Source: Methanoregula sp.
GTDB taxonomy: Archaea; Halobacteriota; Methanomicrobia; Methanomicrobiales; Methanospirillaceae
Assembly (NCBI RefSeq): GCF_028712425.1
Contig: NZ_JAQTQD010000015.1
Span: forward strand, 1-61,984
Direction of reading: 5' to 3'
Length of the DNA stretch: 61,984 nucleotides
Numbering within the stretch: position 1 is the first letter of the stretch; every line of letters starts with the position of its first letter. A program made the translations under genes and the position numbers. A model generated the notes under the pieces. The model was not told the origin of the DNA. It did no database searches and worked only from the letters and a program-made list of their open reading frames with translations. Of the stretch, positions 51,556-59,884 are shown one piece after another.

Positions 51556-52276
51556 ACGGCACTATTACCTATATGAAACGCGATTTTGTCAAATGGGGCC
51601 GGGGGAAAGTCGCGGTCATATCCGCACTGATCATGCCGGCTGCCTGGCTTGTCTTTGTAGGGCTGGCCCTGCCGGTGAAGTTTACCGGGAATTATCTTGA
51701 TTTCATGTGCCGGGGATTCTTGTCATGACTATGCTCTCTGCAGGGCTCTCCGGGGGGGCGCTCCTGATGTTTGACAAGATCCTCGGATTCCTCAACAAGT
51801 TCCTTGCTCTCCCGATTCCCCGGAGCAGCATCCTTATCGGAAAGATTCTCTTCATCACCGGCCGCGGGTTGATCCAGGCTACCATCATCCTCGCCATCGC
51901 GCTCCTCATTGGCGCAACCCTGATGAATCCCGTTCAATACTGCCTCACGTACTTCATCCTCTTTCTCTTCGGTGTCATGATCTCGGCATTTGCAACAACT
52001 ATTGCATTATATCTCGAAGATCACGATTCCTATTCCGCCTTCAACACGATGATCTCGATGCCGCTCTTTTTCACGTCCAGCGCCTTGATGCCATACAGCG
52101 TGATGCCGGCCTGGCTTGCAACGATCGCTCATCTCAATCCGCTCAGTTATGCTATCGATGCAGTGCGGGATGTGACTGCGGGCGGATTCCCTGCGATCCT
52201 TATCCTTATTCTTTTCGCACTGACTGCGGTTCTGCTCGCTGCCTGCATGCAGGTCTTCCGGAGGGTGACACTATGA
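51552..52276 (+). pseudogene. ABC-2 type permease, single frameshift
   Basis: The frame from ATG 51552 encodes the first 58 residues (helix VAVISALIMPAAWLVFVGLA) and stops at 51726. From about 51707 the -1 frame continues as PGILVMTMLSAGLSGGALLM, then five more helices, to 52276. Joining the two at 51705-51709 (FM|PGILV) gives a normal ABC-2 permease of about 241 residues. One missing base explains it. Whether this is a sequence error, a recent mutation or real split genes cannot be told here. GTG 51707 could in principle start the second part. Confidence 0.75.
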
Positions 52277-53358
52277 ATGCCTCATACACGACCCATTGTG
52301 CGTTGATTAGTATCATATTGCTTATTCTGGCGGCAGGATGTGTGGGACCGGAAACAGTGCAACCGATAAGCCCCTCCCCATCGTTGGAGCCGGTTGCTGT
52401 TGATGTTTCAAGCCAGGTCACCGGGGCCTGTACGACTGTCACGATCACCCAGACGGACGGTACAGAGATAACCCTTCCATGTCACCCTGAGCGGATCATC
52501 GTTACCAACAGTAATGCCGCCGAGATGATGATCGCGATCGGGGCCGGGGATAAGATTGTGGGTGTCACCCAGTCCACGACCAACGTCTCGTATATCATGG
52601 AGAAGATCCCTCAAGCGGAGAACATCGGGGACTGGCAAATTCCCAATGTTGAGAAGATCCTGGCACTCCACCCGGATATCGTGATCGTGTATGCCAGTTC
52701 GAAACCCAAAAACATGGATCAGCTTACCTCGGCAAATATCACGCTGGTGTATCTCGACTGCTTCCGACTCACGACGCTTGCGCACGATGCCCGTGCCCTT
52801 GGGACGCTGACCGGACACAAGAATGAGGCAGAAGTGTACGCCCGGCTTGTCGAGGATACTGTGGCGGACGTGACCGCAAAGGTCAAAACGATCCCGGAGG
52901 ATTCGTACCCGGCCGTGTACTCGGAATCGTACATGGATTATACGGCAGCCGGCCGGGGGTCCGGCTCGGACGAACTCCTCACGCTTGCCGGGGGGAGGAA
53001 CATTGCTGAGGACGTGGCCTCGTCATCCGCGAAGATCAGTACCGAGTGGGTGGTTGCCCGGCAGCCCTCGTACATCTTCAAGGTGATCTCTTCCGGGAAC
53101 TCAAAACCATTCCCGGAGACCCATGCAACGCTCGTGAACCGGACCGGGTGGGATACGATTTCAGCCGTGAAGAACGACCGGGTCTATCTCTTTGCAAACG
53201 ATGTCCAATACGGCCCGCGGGCGTACATCGGGCTCGTGTACACGGCGCAGCTCCTCCACCCGGACGATTTCCGTGACCTGCACCCGCGTGCGATGCTGGA
53301 TGAGTACGCCTCGCGCTATGTTTCCGGCACGAACCGGACCGGGATGGTGTACCCGTAA
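52273..53358 (+). CDS. Periplasmic-binding-type lipoprotein, BtuF/FepB-like
   Basis: A 361-residue secreted protein. The hydrophobic leader ends in the lipobox LILAAGC, so Cys23 is probably lipid-anchored. The mature domain has the B12/siderophore binding fold: ERIIVTNSNAAEMMIAIGAG, DWQIPNVEKILALHPDIVIV, SDELLTLAGGRNIA. It overlaps the permease remnant by four bases. It may work with the FecCD/BtuD importer at 45283-47242 or with the neighbouring exporter. Confidence 0.9.
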   Translation: MNASYTTHCALISIILLILAAGCVGPETVQPISPSPSLEPVAVDVSSQVTGACTTVTITQTDGTEITLPCHPERIIVTNSNAAEMMIAIGAGDKIVGVTQSTTNVSYIMEKIPQAENIGDWQIPNVEKILALHPDIVIVYASSKPKNMDQLTSANITLVYLDCFRLTTLAHDARALGTLTGHKNEAEVYARLVEDTVADVTAKVKTIPEDSYPAVYSESYMDYTAAGRGSGSDELLTLAGGRNIAEDVASSSAKISTEWVVARQPSYIFKVISSGNSKPFPETHATLVNRTGWDTISAVKNDRVYLFANDVQYGPRAYIGLVYTAQLLHPDDFRDLHPRAMLDEYASRYVSGTNRTGMVYP

Positions 53359-53762
53359 TTACATATTTTTAGAATATTCCCCGGGATATTTCCGATCCAG
53401 CCTGTGCCAGCGGCTATAACATAACCATCACCATCATACTATTTTATTAATTACAATATAATAAAAATTATTTCACGATTGTTTCCGGAATTTTACCGGC
53501 AGCCGGGCGCTCCCGGATGATCCAGCCGGATGCAGCGATACAGCAGTCGGCCCGGTATTTCCGGGAATACCGGGTACTTTGAAGGAACAGGAAGACATCA
53601 TGCAGGAACGAAAGAGCAGACAGCGGATGTGCCGGGCAGGCACCGGCCGGGCAGCGTGCGGACACGAAACGTTTCACACACGGGTGGAGGTCCGGCCATG
53701 AAGCGGGGAAAGTCCGCGACCCGGGGCCCTGACAATACCGTAACGATTGCGCGGACCCGCGG
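53359..53762. other. Non-coding stretch after the binding lipoprotein
   Basis: About 400 bases. The section 53420-53470 is AT-rich and might contain a promoter. A frame from 53530 (130 codons) overlaps the next gene but has no family match, so I do not call it. Confidence 0.4.
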
Positions 53763-54464
53763 GTGTACGATGCGGATGTGGGCATGGGATCTCACCGGGA
53801 TCGGGTGGGATGGTCTGCCGGCTCCGGCGCCCGGACAACCGGCACGCATGGAGTTACCAATGACAAGGAATCAGCGGGCGAATGCTCCGGAACAACCGGG
53901 GCAGAGGGAGATGGTACGATAGCCCGCGGACGCCGCCCGCTCATTGCACTGGGCGAGGCAGAATCCATTGCGGAGAAACGCGGCGAGGTCCGGCATTTCC
54001 GGAACGAACCGGACATGATCTGCAGCTTCGTGATCTACATGATCGGGCTCGTTGCGCATGTCCGGATCAAGCGTGTCGAGCGCATCCGCATCACACCAGA
54101 CTGGCTGGAGCGGGCGGCGGCGGACGATATTGCAGCGCTCCGGTTCATTGTATCGTCGCCCGAGATCTCCCGCGAACTCTGGATCTATACGCCGAAAGGC
54201 ACGTTCCGGTTCTTCCGGGTCCTGGCCGGTTCGCTTGTGGAGCTCGATCGATACGGCCAACCGATGCCGGATCAGCCACCGGTCCCGAAGCGGAGGAAGG
54301 CCTCAGCGGCTCCGGTCGGAAAACCTGGCGACCCGGAACCTGCACCGGATCCAGCAGGAACCGTAGTGGATGCGTCGTTTCACCTCCTCCCTGAAGGCAC
54401 CCCGGAACCTGCCGATGCACCGGGAGTCCCCGACGTTCGACAGGTTGTCAGGTCTGGAGGATGA
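53763..54464 (+). CDS. Conserved hypothetical protein, start uncertain
   Basis: The central part, IALGEAESIAEKRGEVRHFR to YTPKGTFRFFRVLAGSLVEL (about residues 61-178), looks well ordered, with charged helices and beta strands. I believe similar proteins of unknown function occur in Methanoregula relatives. The N-terminal 60 residues are Gly/Thr-rich and may not be translated. The C terminus is Pro-rich. No domain, signal peptide or membrane anchor is recognised apart from one short hydrophobic stretch (CSFVIYMIGLVAHV). Confidence 0.55.
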   Translation: MYDADVGMGSHRDRVGWSAGSGARTTGTHGVTNDKESAGECSGTTGAEGDGTIARGRRPLIALGEAESIAEKRGEVRHFRNEPDMICSFVIYMIGLVAHVRIKRVERIRITPDWLERAAADDIAALRFIVSSPEISRELWIYTPKGTFRFFRVLAGSLVELDRYGQPMPDQPPVPKRRKASAAPVGKPGDPEPAPDPAGTVVDASFHLLPEGTPEPADAPGVPDVRQVVRSGG

Positions 54465-54991
54465 GGAAAGTTCGCAGGACTCTCCGATATCTGACAGGCT
54501 ATCAGAAGTCAAAGGTCGGCTTCGCCTCCCTTCGCCTCGTCGGGGTTCTGCAAACCCCTCCGACGGAGAAAATACCTCGTATGAGCGTAAGGAGGAGACC
54601 GGGGGTGATTCTCCGAAACGGCCTCCTTTTGCAAAACGGGGCTCTTATGTGGCGATTTAAAAAACCGTGCTGGTTTTGGCCCTCCGGAAATCCGGGGAAT
54701 TCAGGAAAAACGGTACAATGAGGAGATTTCCGGGGCTGTATCAGGCCTGGACCGGATTTTCCTCGTCGTAGATTAAATCCGGGCTAATACACGCAAATGG
54801 ACGGTAAAAGTCCGTCCCGGTCAGGCTGGAGCAGGGTAAACGGAAAGGAGAGGGGGTTTGCCGGTCGGGAGCTCTCCTGGGAAACAGGGAGAACGAGTGA
54901 ATGGAGATGAGGACATCCGGAGTAATGTGGAGATCCACAATCCCCTGTATGGAATTCTCCGGCGTATGAGATCAGATAAACGAAGCATCCG
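54465..54991. other. Non-coding stretch with a strong hairpin
   Basis: About 530 bases with no convincing gene. CGTCGGGGTT (54538-54547) pairs with AACCCCTCCGACG (54553-54565), a strong hairpin with one bulge and a short loop. Short frames here follow base composition only. Confidence 0.5.
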
Positions 54992-55336
54992 TTACAAGAG
55001 GAACAACCCGAGCAGATATGACAAAGCGTTCATTGTGATCGAACACAGCATCGCTTTTTTCAGATCCAGTCCGAGCACCCGGTTGAGGATGCCCGCCTCA
55101 ACAATCACAACAAGTGTCTCACCGATCAGCGGATAGTACGCTGCATCGACAACCGGTGGCAGCACGAACCAGAGATACGGCAGCGTTAGCGCCGTGCAGA
55201 CCAGGCCGGCGAACAGCATCCGGGAGATTGGCAGAGATCTGTCACGGAAGACAACACGGATGAGGGCAACAAGTACCGGGATCTCGATGGCCCAAGTCGT
55301 GATCAGCGCCAGTAGGAACTGCGTTTCATAGAGCAT
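54992..55336 (-). CDS. Small membrane protein, unknown
   Basis: A 114-residue protein of about four hydrophobic helices (FLLALITTWAIEIPVLVALI, MLFAGLVCTALTLPYLWFVL, ETLVVIVEAGILNRVLG, SITMNALSYLLGLFLL). The ATG at 55336 lies just after the stop of the kelch-like gene, and GTG 55348 is an alternative. It is probably co-transcribed with that gene. Function unknown. Confidence 0.6.
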   Translation of the reverse strand: MLYETQFLLALITTWAIEIPVLVALIRVVFRDRSLPISRMLFAGLVCTALTLPYLWFVLPPVVDAAYYPLIGETLVVIVEAGILNRVLGLDLKKAMLCSITMNALSYLLGLFLL

Positions 55337-55338
55337 GG

Positions 55339-57612
55339 TCACGTGCACTTTCCGCCAAAGAGTTCAATGATACTGCAGTAGAGGGATTCGACCGGGCTTC
55401 GATTTTGTTTATCAAAGACCTGTTCTATGTGAGAGGAGGTGCCTTCAGGTCCGGCATTTAGAGAAGATGGTGAAAGACTAACGGGCACAACTCCATCGGT
55501 TTCCTTCTGCCAAAGACCCGGTCCTGCAGGCTGGAGCCGCCATACGCTGCTCCGAAATTCGTCGTCTATCACCACAATACTGCCATCCGGCATGATAACG
55601 CTGCTGTGCCTATAGTGGAAGTTCCATCCGGCATTTGTGGTTATCTGCGTCCATGTTCTGCCATAATCGATCGACCGCCATACATCGTTCAGATTGCTAT
55701 GGCCGTTCTCGCCGCCCGTCACTATAATGCTGCCATCCGGCATGACAACGCAGCTTTGACCAAAACGTGGCGACCATTCGGCATGTGCGGTCATCTGGGC
55801 CCATGTTGCACCTCTATCCGTTGACCGCCACACCTCATTCCCATTACCTCTGGAGGTTATGGTCTTACGGGTAATGCCATTCATCAGTACGATGCTCCCA
55901 TCCGGCATGGCTGCGCTACAGTAACCGGATCCTGCGGGCCATCCGGAACTCCCATTCACGAGAACCCATGTCCTGCCATAATCGGTCGAACGCCATGTAT
56001 CGTTATATGAGGTACCCTGCGATTTGATGCTGCTGTAGCCGCCCATCAGTACAATACTACCATCCGGTAATACAACGCTGTTGTGACGGGATCGTGCCGA
56101 CCATCCGGAACTCTCATTCACGAGAGACCAAGTCCTGCCATAGTCAGTCGATCTCCACGTGTCATTTTTATAGGGAGATTTCGTCTCGTCCGACCCTCCC
56201 ATGAGAATAATACTGCCGTCCGGCATAACGACACTGCTGTGACCGGATCGTGCCGACCATTCAGCATTTGCAGTCATCAGCATCCATGTTGCACCATAAT
56301 CAACCGAACGCCATACGTCAGGTGTATCTAACCGGGCATTATTTCCCCCCATGAGCACGATGCTGCCATCCGGCATGACTACACTGCTGTGGCTTTGTCT
56401 CAGCTCAGGGCCGGTTTTATTGCTGACCTGCGTCCATGACTTTTTAAATGCTTCGTTGCTGAAATAACCCGCTTGTCCGGGCACATTCTGCCACGGGAGT
56501 ATCCTGGCAGCGATCAGGTTCGTTACCCAGACATCCGGACGGAAGGCATTTTTCTCTATAACCTGAGCTGCCTGTGCGGAGATATCTCCAGATCCGTACA
56601 CTACCGGGGATGATAAAAGACCAGAAGGACTATTTTCATCGGGAATTGTGAAATATGCGTTGGCAATCGTATCAGCCACTGAACAATCTTCGTAACAATG
56701 ATCGCGTGCATCGGGCCGGTCACTTTCCGGGATAACCAGCGATGAATTCTTTCCAATGAGGAACCGGTCGCAGGGGTTTACCTGCAGATGTGTGGCGTTT
56801 TGGCGGAACGGAAAGAGCTCCGTATACGTTTTCATTGGTTTGCCGTCAAGGATCCACCCGCCACATTCCTTATCAGATAACGGGTCGCAGGTGTCCAGAT
56901 ACTGGTTGAAACTGACCTCGTCCATCCGGTCGCGGGTTAAATTTACAAATCTGGTATAATTGTAAGTTCCCCCGGTTACCGCACCACGTCCTTCGAATAT
57001 ACTGAAACATTGTTCATCTGTCCCACTGGTGCACGAAGTGTAAATCCTGGTTTCAGCACTAGTATTCCGCCCTGGTTTTATTATGGAGTTTGCATGACCT
57101 ATACATGCCTGGTACTCCGGAGTTATATAATAATGATACCGGTACTCTTCATTTTCCTCGTATGCTGATCCAGATACGCTGGATCGAACCGAGATACTGC
57201 GGGGCGTGTTAGTAGACCATTCGGAGTAGGGTTTTGTGGAGAAGTTGCGGATATTAAAAGGACCTTCAGCGGTCTTTCCCTCAAGATCGCACCAGTCGAT
57301 ATGAGTGTACTTCAGGTAATACTGCGGGTAGATCGTGCATCCGTATTCTTCGCATGTGGCGGAATAATGATAGACGAGTTCCGGCGTGATGGGACCGGTT
57401 TGTTCAGCAGGGTATGAGGCATACAAATAATGTCCGTAGCAGTTGATCGAGTAGTCAACACTATCGTTGTAGGGTAGTCCTCCTTTCTCAAAATATACGT
57501 GGGTGATGGTGGGTATGAGATAATCTGCCTGGACCGGTGGCATTACCAGCCCGGTTAATGCAATCAACGAAATGGTGAGAATCAGGTTTCCTGTTCTCCG
57601 GTTCATTCGCAT
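55339..57612 (-). CDS. Secreted kelch-like repeat protein
   Basis: A 757-residue protein with an N-terminal signal peptide (LILTISLIALTGLVMPPVQA) and, in its second half, six repeats of about 50-55 residues. Each contains a SSVVMPDGSIVLMGG-type strand pair and ends WRSTDYGRTW, a kelch/BNR-like beta-propeller. The first 350 residues have several Cys pairs (YLDTCDPLSDKECGGWILDG) that suggest disulfides. The C terminus ends PVESLYCSIIELFGGKCT. A cell-surface binding role is likely, without a known ligand. A shorter paralog lies upstream (57603). Confidence 0.8.
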   Translation of the reverse strand: MRMNRRTGNLILTISLIALTGLVMPPVQADYLIPTITHVYFEKGGLPYNDSVDYSINCYGHYLYASYPAEQTGPITPELVYHYSATCEEYGCTIYPQYYLKYTHIDWCDLEGKTAEGPFNIRNFSTKPYSEWSTNTPRSISVRSSVSGSAYEENEEYRYHYYITPEYQACIGHANSIIKPGRNTSAETRIYTSCTSGTDEQCFSIFEGRGAVTGGTYNYTRFVNLTRDRMDEVSFNQYLDTCDPLSDKECGGWILDGKPMKTYTELFPFRQNATHLQVNPCDRFLIGKNSSLVIPESDRPDARDHCYEDCSVADTIANAYFTIPDENSPSGLLSSPVVYGSGDISAQAAQVIEKNAFRPDVWVTNLIAARILPWQNVPGQAGYFSNEAFKKSWTQVSNKTGPELRQSHSSVVMPDGSIVLMGGNNARLDTPDVWRSVDYGATWMLMTANAEWSARSGHSSVVMPDGSIILMGGSDETKSPYKNDTWRSTDYGRTWSLVNESSGWSARSRHNSVVLPDGSIVLMGGYSSIKSQGTSYNDTWRSTDYGRTWVLVNGSSGWPAGSGYCSAAMPDGSIVLMNGITRKTITSRGNGNEVWRSTDRGATWAQMTAHAEWSPRFGQSCVVMPDGSIIVTGGENGHSNLNDVWRSIDYGRTWTQITTNAGWNFHYRHSSVIMPDGSIVVIDDEFRSSVWRLQPAGPGLWQKETDGVVPVSLSPSSLNAGPEGTSSHIEQVFDKQNRSPVESLYCSIIELFGGKCT

Positions 57613-58130
57613 TTTCCTCCAAAGGTCTGCACGATGCTGCAGTACAGCGATTCAACCGGACTTCCTTGAACTGACGGGGGAATGGATTGCAACGGCATCA
57701 ATGGAATTCCGACTGTCGGAGTTGTCCCAGAAAAAGATTCCTGGACCGGGGATGAATTTCCAGACGGGATAATAAACCGGTCTTCGCAGATCTGCATCGT
57801 ATAATTGCACGCATACGCACACGCATGGTTCCAGGGGTCCTGTTCTGTGAACGGCATAATCAGCGAGGGATCGGCCGCTACAAGGAACGTGTCGCAGGGA
57901 TGATCTTTAAGATGCGTTGCATTATTCTTCAGGGGCCGGTATTCCGTGTACTGTTTCAGCGGCTTTCCGTTGAGGGTCCACCCGCTGCAGTTCCTGTCAG
58001 TTGCGGGATCGCAGGTTTCGAGATATCCGATGTACTGGGCAGGCGTCATGGCAATATCCGTCTTGTTGACATATACATGACTCCATTGAGGGTGATCATA
58101 TCCTGTACCCGTTTGTGAAAGCATATGCAC
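57603..58130 (-). pseudogene. 5'-truncated paralog of the kelch-like protein
   Basis: The frame encodes about 175 residues that align with the middle and extreme end of the neighbouring kelch-like protein: YLETCDPATDRNCSGWTLNG, then ATHLKDHPCDTFL, and the tail PVESLYCSIVQTFGGKCE. Signal peptide, first 250 residues and the whole propeller are missing. The start region overlaps the ABC permease 3' end, so homology probably begins near 58070. A deletion or recombination left this piece. Confidence 0.6.
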
Positions 58131-58860
58131 TAAGCAAGACCATTATGGTTGCAGTTACGATCAGGACTATACAATCAGTGATGATTGGAAGTGCAGATAC
58201 ACCAATTAACAGGCCCCTTATTGCATCCACTCCATAGGTCAGAGGATTAAAAACAGAAAAAAATGGTATACCCAATGGGAGATTTTGGATGGGGAACATG
58301 GCACCGGAAAGTAAGAAAATAGGGAAAAGCAAAAAGTTCGTGATATTATAATAGTCATGGACATCGCGCAATCGTGATGCTAAAATCAGCCCCATACTGA
58401 TAAAGATGACCGATATTAACAGCATCACGAACAGTGATGCGATAAGCTGGGCAAATCCCATAATCTGGAAACTCATCACCATTGCAATAATAATGATAAT
58501 AACTGCCTGAAGTATCGCAGTTGTTGCACCACCGAGAGTACGACCCAGCATGATCGAGACCCGGCTTGCAGGAGTTACCATAATCTCTTTTAAAAAGCCG
58601 AATTGTCTTTCAGACAAGACTGATAATCCGACCATTGATGCCGTAAACAGCAGGGTCATCCCGATTATCCCCGGGACAAAATACTCGAAATACCCGATAT
58701 CCGGGGGTATCCCCGGAATATTTATCTGACGGAATCCAAATCCCAAAAATATCAGCATAAAAAGTGGCATCGCGATGGCGTTGAAAATCCTGAATTTTGT
58801 ACGAGAGAATTTTATCATTTCGCGGAGCCAGAGCACGTAAATCGCTTTAACGTCAATCAT
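58096..58860 (-). CDS. ABC-2 type permease
   Basis: A 254-residue membrane protein with six helices. Recognisable features are MIDVKAIYVLWLREMIKFSR at the start, SERQFGFLKEIMVTPASR (the conserved loop before helix 3) and NPLTYGVDAIRGLLIG near the end. It pairs with the ATPase at 58860, which its start overlaps by one base. The exporter type (drug, lipid or other) is not specified by sequence. Confidence 0.9.
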   Translation of the reverse strand: MIDVKAIYVLWLREMIKFSRTKFRIFNAIAMPLFMLIFLGFGFRQINIPGIPPDIGYFEYFVPGIIGMTLLFTASMVGLSVLSERQFGFLKEIMVTPASRVSIMLGRTLGGATTAILQAVIIIIIAMVMSFQIMGFAQLIASLFVMLLISVIFISMGLILASRLRDVHDYYNITNFLLFPIFLLSGAMFPIQNLPLGIPFFSVFNPLTYGVDAIRGLLIGVSALPIITDCIVLIVTATIMVLLSAYAFTNGYRI

Positions 58861-59852
58861 TATCCCATTTTCCTCCTGATATACGCCCGACTTTGATCCT
58901 TATAAGAGCCTTTTTGTTCCCGGATTGCCGTTCCGGTGTAGGATATAAATGCCTCCTCAAGACTCGGTTTTATTGCACTCGCCGAGTGCACAACATGACC
59001 TTTTGAAAGAATCAGTTCAATAAATTCCGGAAGATGCTTTTCTGCATCTGATATGGAAACAGAAATACAGCAATCGGTCGTGGTAATTTTTTTTACTCCC
59101 TCGAATTCCATGAGGAGTTTTTTTACCTGCTCAACTTTTTTTTCATCGACTTCAATATTCACAATATCTTCGCGTATTTTATTTTTCAGGTTCAACGGTG
59201 TATCAAGTGCGACGATTTTTCCATGATCTATGATGGCGATTCGATCGCAAAGATAATCTGCCTCCTCAAGATAATGGGTTGTTAATATCACCGTAATACC
59301 CAGTTCCCGGTTGAGTTCACGAATATATTGCCAGATTTTTCTCCGGGTCTGGGCATCAAGTCCTAATGTCGGTTCGTCAAGAAAAAGGATGCGGGGGTGG
59401 TGCATGAGTCCTCGTGCAATTTCCAGTCGCCTCCGCATCCCACCTGAGAATTCGTGAACCAGTTGATCCGCCCTATCGGACAGATCAACCAGTGCCAAGA
59501 CTTCATCGATGCGCTGTTTTCTCTCATCTGTGGGCATATCGTACATCATGGCATGAAAATTCAGATTTTCCCTTCCGGTTAATTCAACGTCGAGAGAAGG
59601 ATCCTGAAATACAATCCCGATTATTCTCCGGATATTTTCGGGGTCTGCATGAATATCATGCCCCGCAATAAGCGCAGTTCCCTCACTTGGTTTATCCAAA
59701 GTCGTGAGAATATTGATGAGTGTTGTTTTTCCCGCACCATTGGGTCCAAGAAGTCCAAACAATTCTCCCTCATGTACGGTCACGGAAATATTGTCAACTG
59801 CCACTAATGATCCAAATGATCTTGTTAAATTATCGAGAACGATTGCATCCAT
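58860..59852 (-). CDS. ABC exporter ATPase (DrrA-like)
   Basis: A 330-residue ATPase with GPNGAGKTT, FSGGMRRRLEIARGLMH and LFLDEPTLGLD, and the extra C-terminal domain (about 90 residues) of this class. GGAG just before the ATG at 59852 on the minus strand supports this start over one eight codons upstream. It lies 32 bases after cobN, on the same strand, so cobN and the exporter may be one transcript. Confidence 0.92.
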   Translation of the reverse strand: MDAIVLDNLTRSFGSLVAVDNISVTVHEGELFGLLGPNGAGKTTLINILTTLDKPSEGTALIAGHDIHADPENIRRIIGIVFQDPSLDVELTGRENLNFHAMMYDMPTDERKQRIDEVLALVDLSDRADQLVHEFSGGMRRRLEIARGLMHHPRILFLDEPTLGLDAQTRRKIWQYIRELNRELGITVILTTHYLEEADYLCDRIAIIDHGKIVALDTPLNLKNKIREDIVNIEVDEKKVEQVKKLLMEFEGVKKITTTDCCISVSISDAEKHLPEFIELILSKGHVVHSASAIKPSLEEAFISYTGTAIREQKGSYKDQSRAYIRRKMG

Positions 59853-59884
59853 TTGTACTCCGAGAATTGCAGGCAATAAAAAAA

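Noticed and set aside
51700-51730. Programmed -1 frameshift in the ABC-2 permease
   Set aside because: No slippery heptamer or downstream structure is visible. One missing base is the simpler explanation.
54370-54660. 96-codon frame overlapping the hypothetical gene
   Set aside because: It runs into the strong hairpin and has Ser/Arg-rich composition and no family match.
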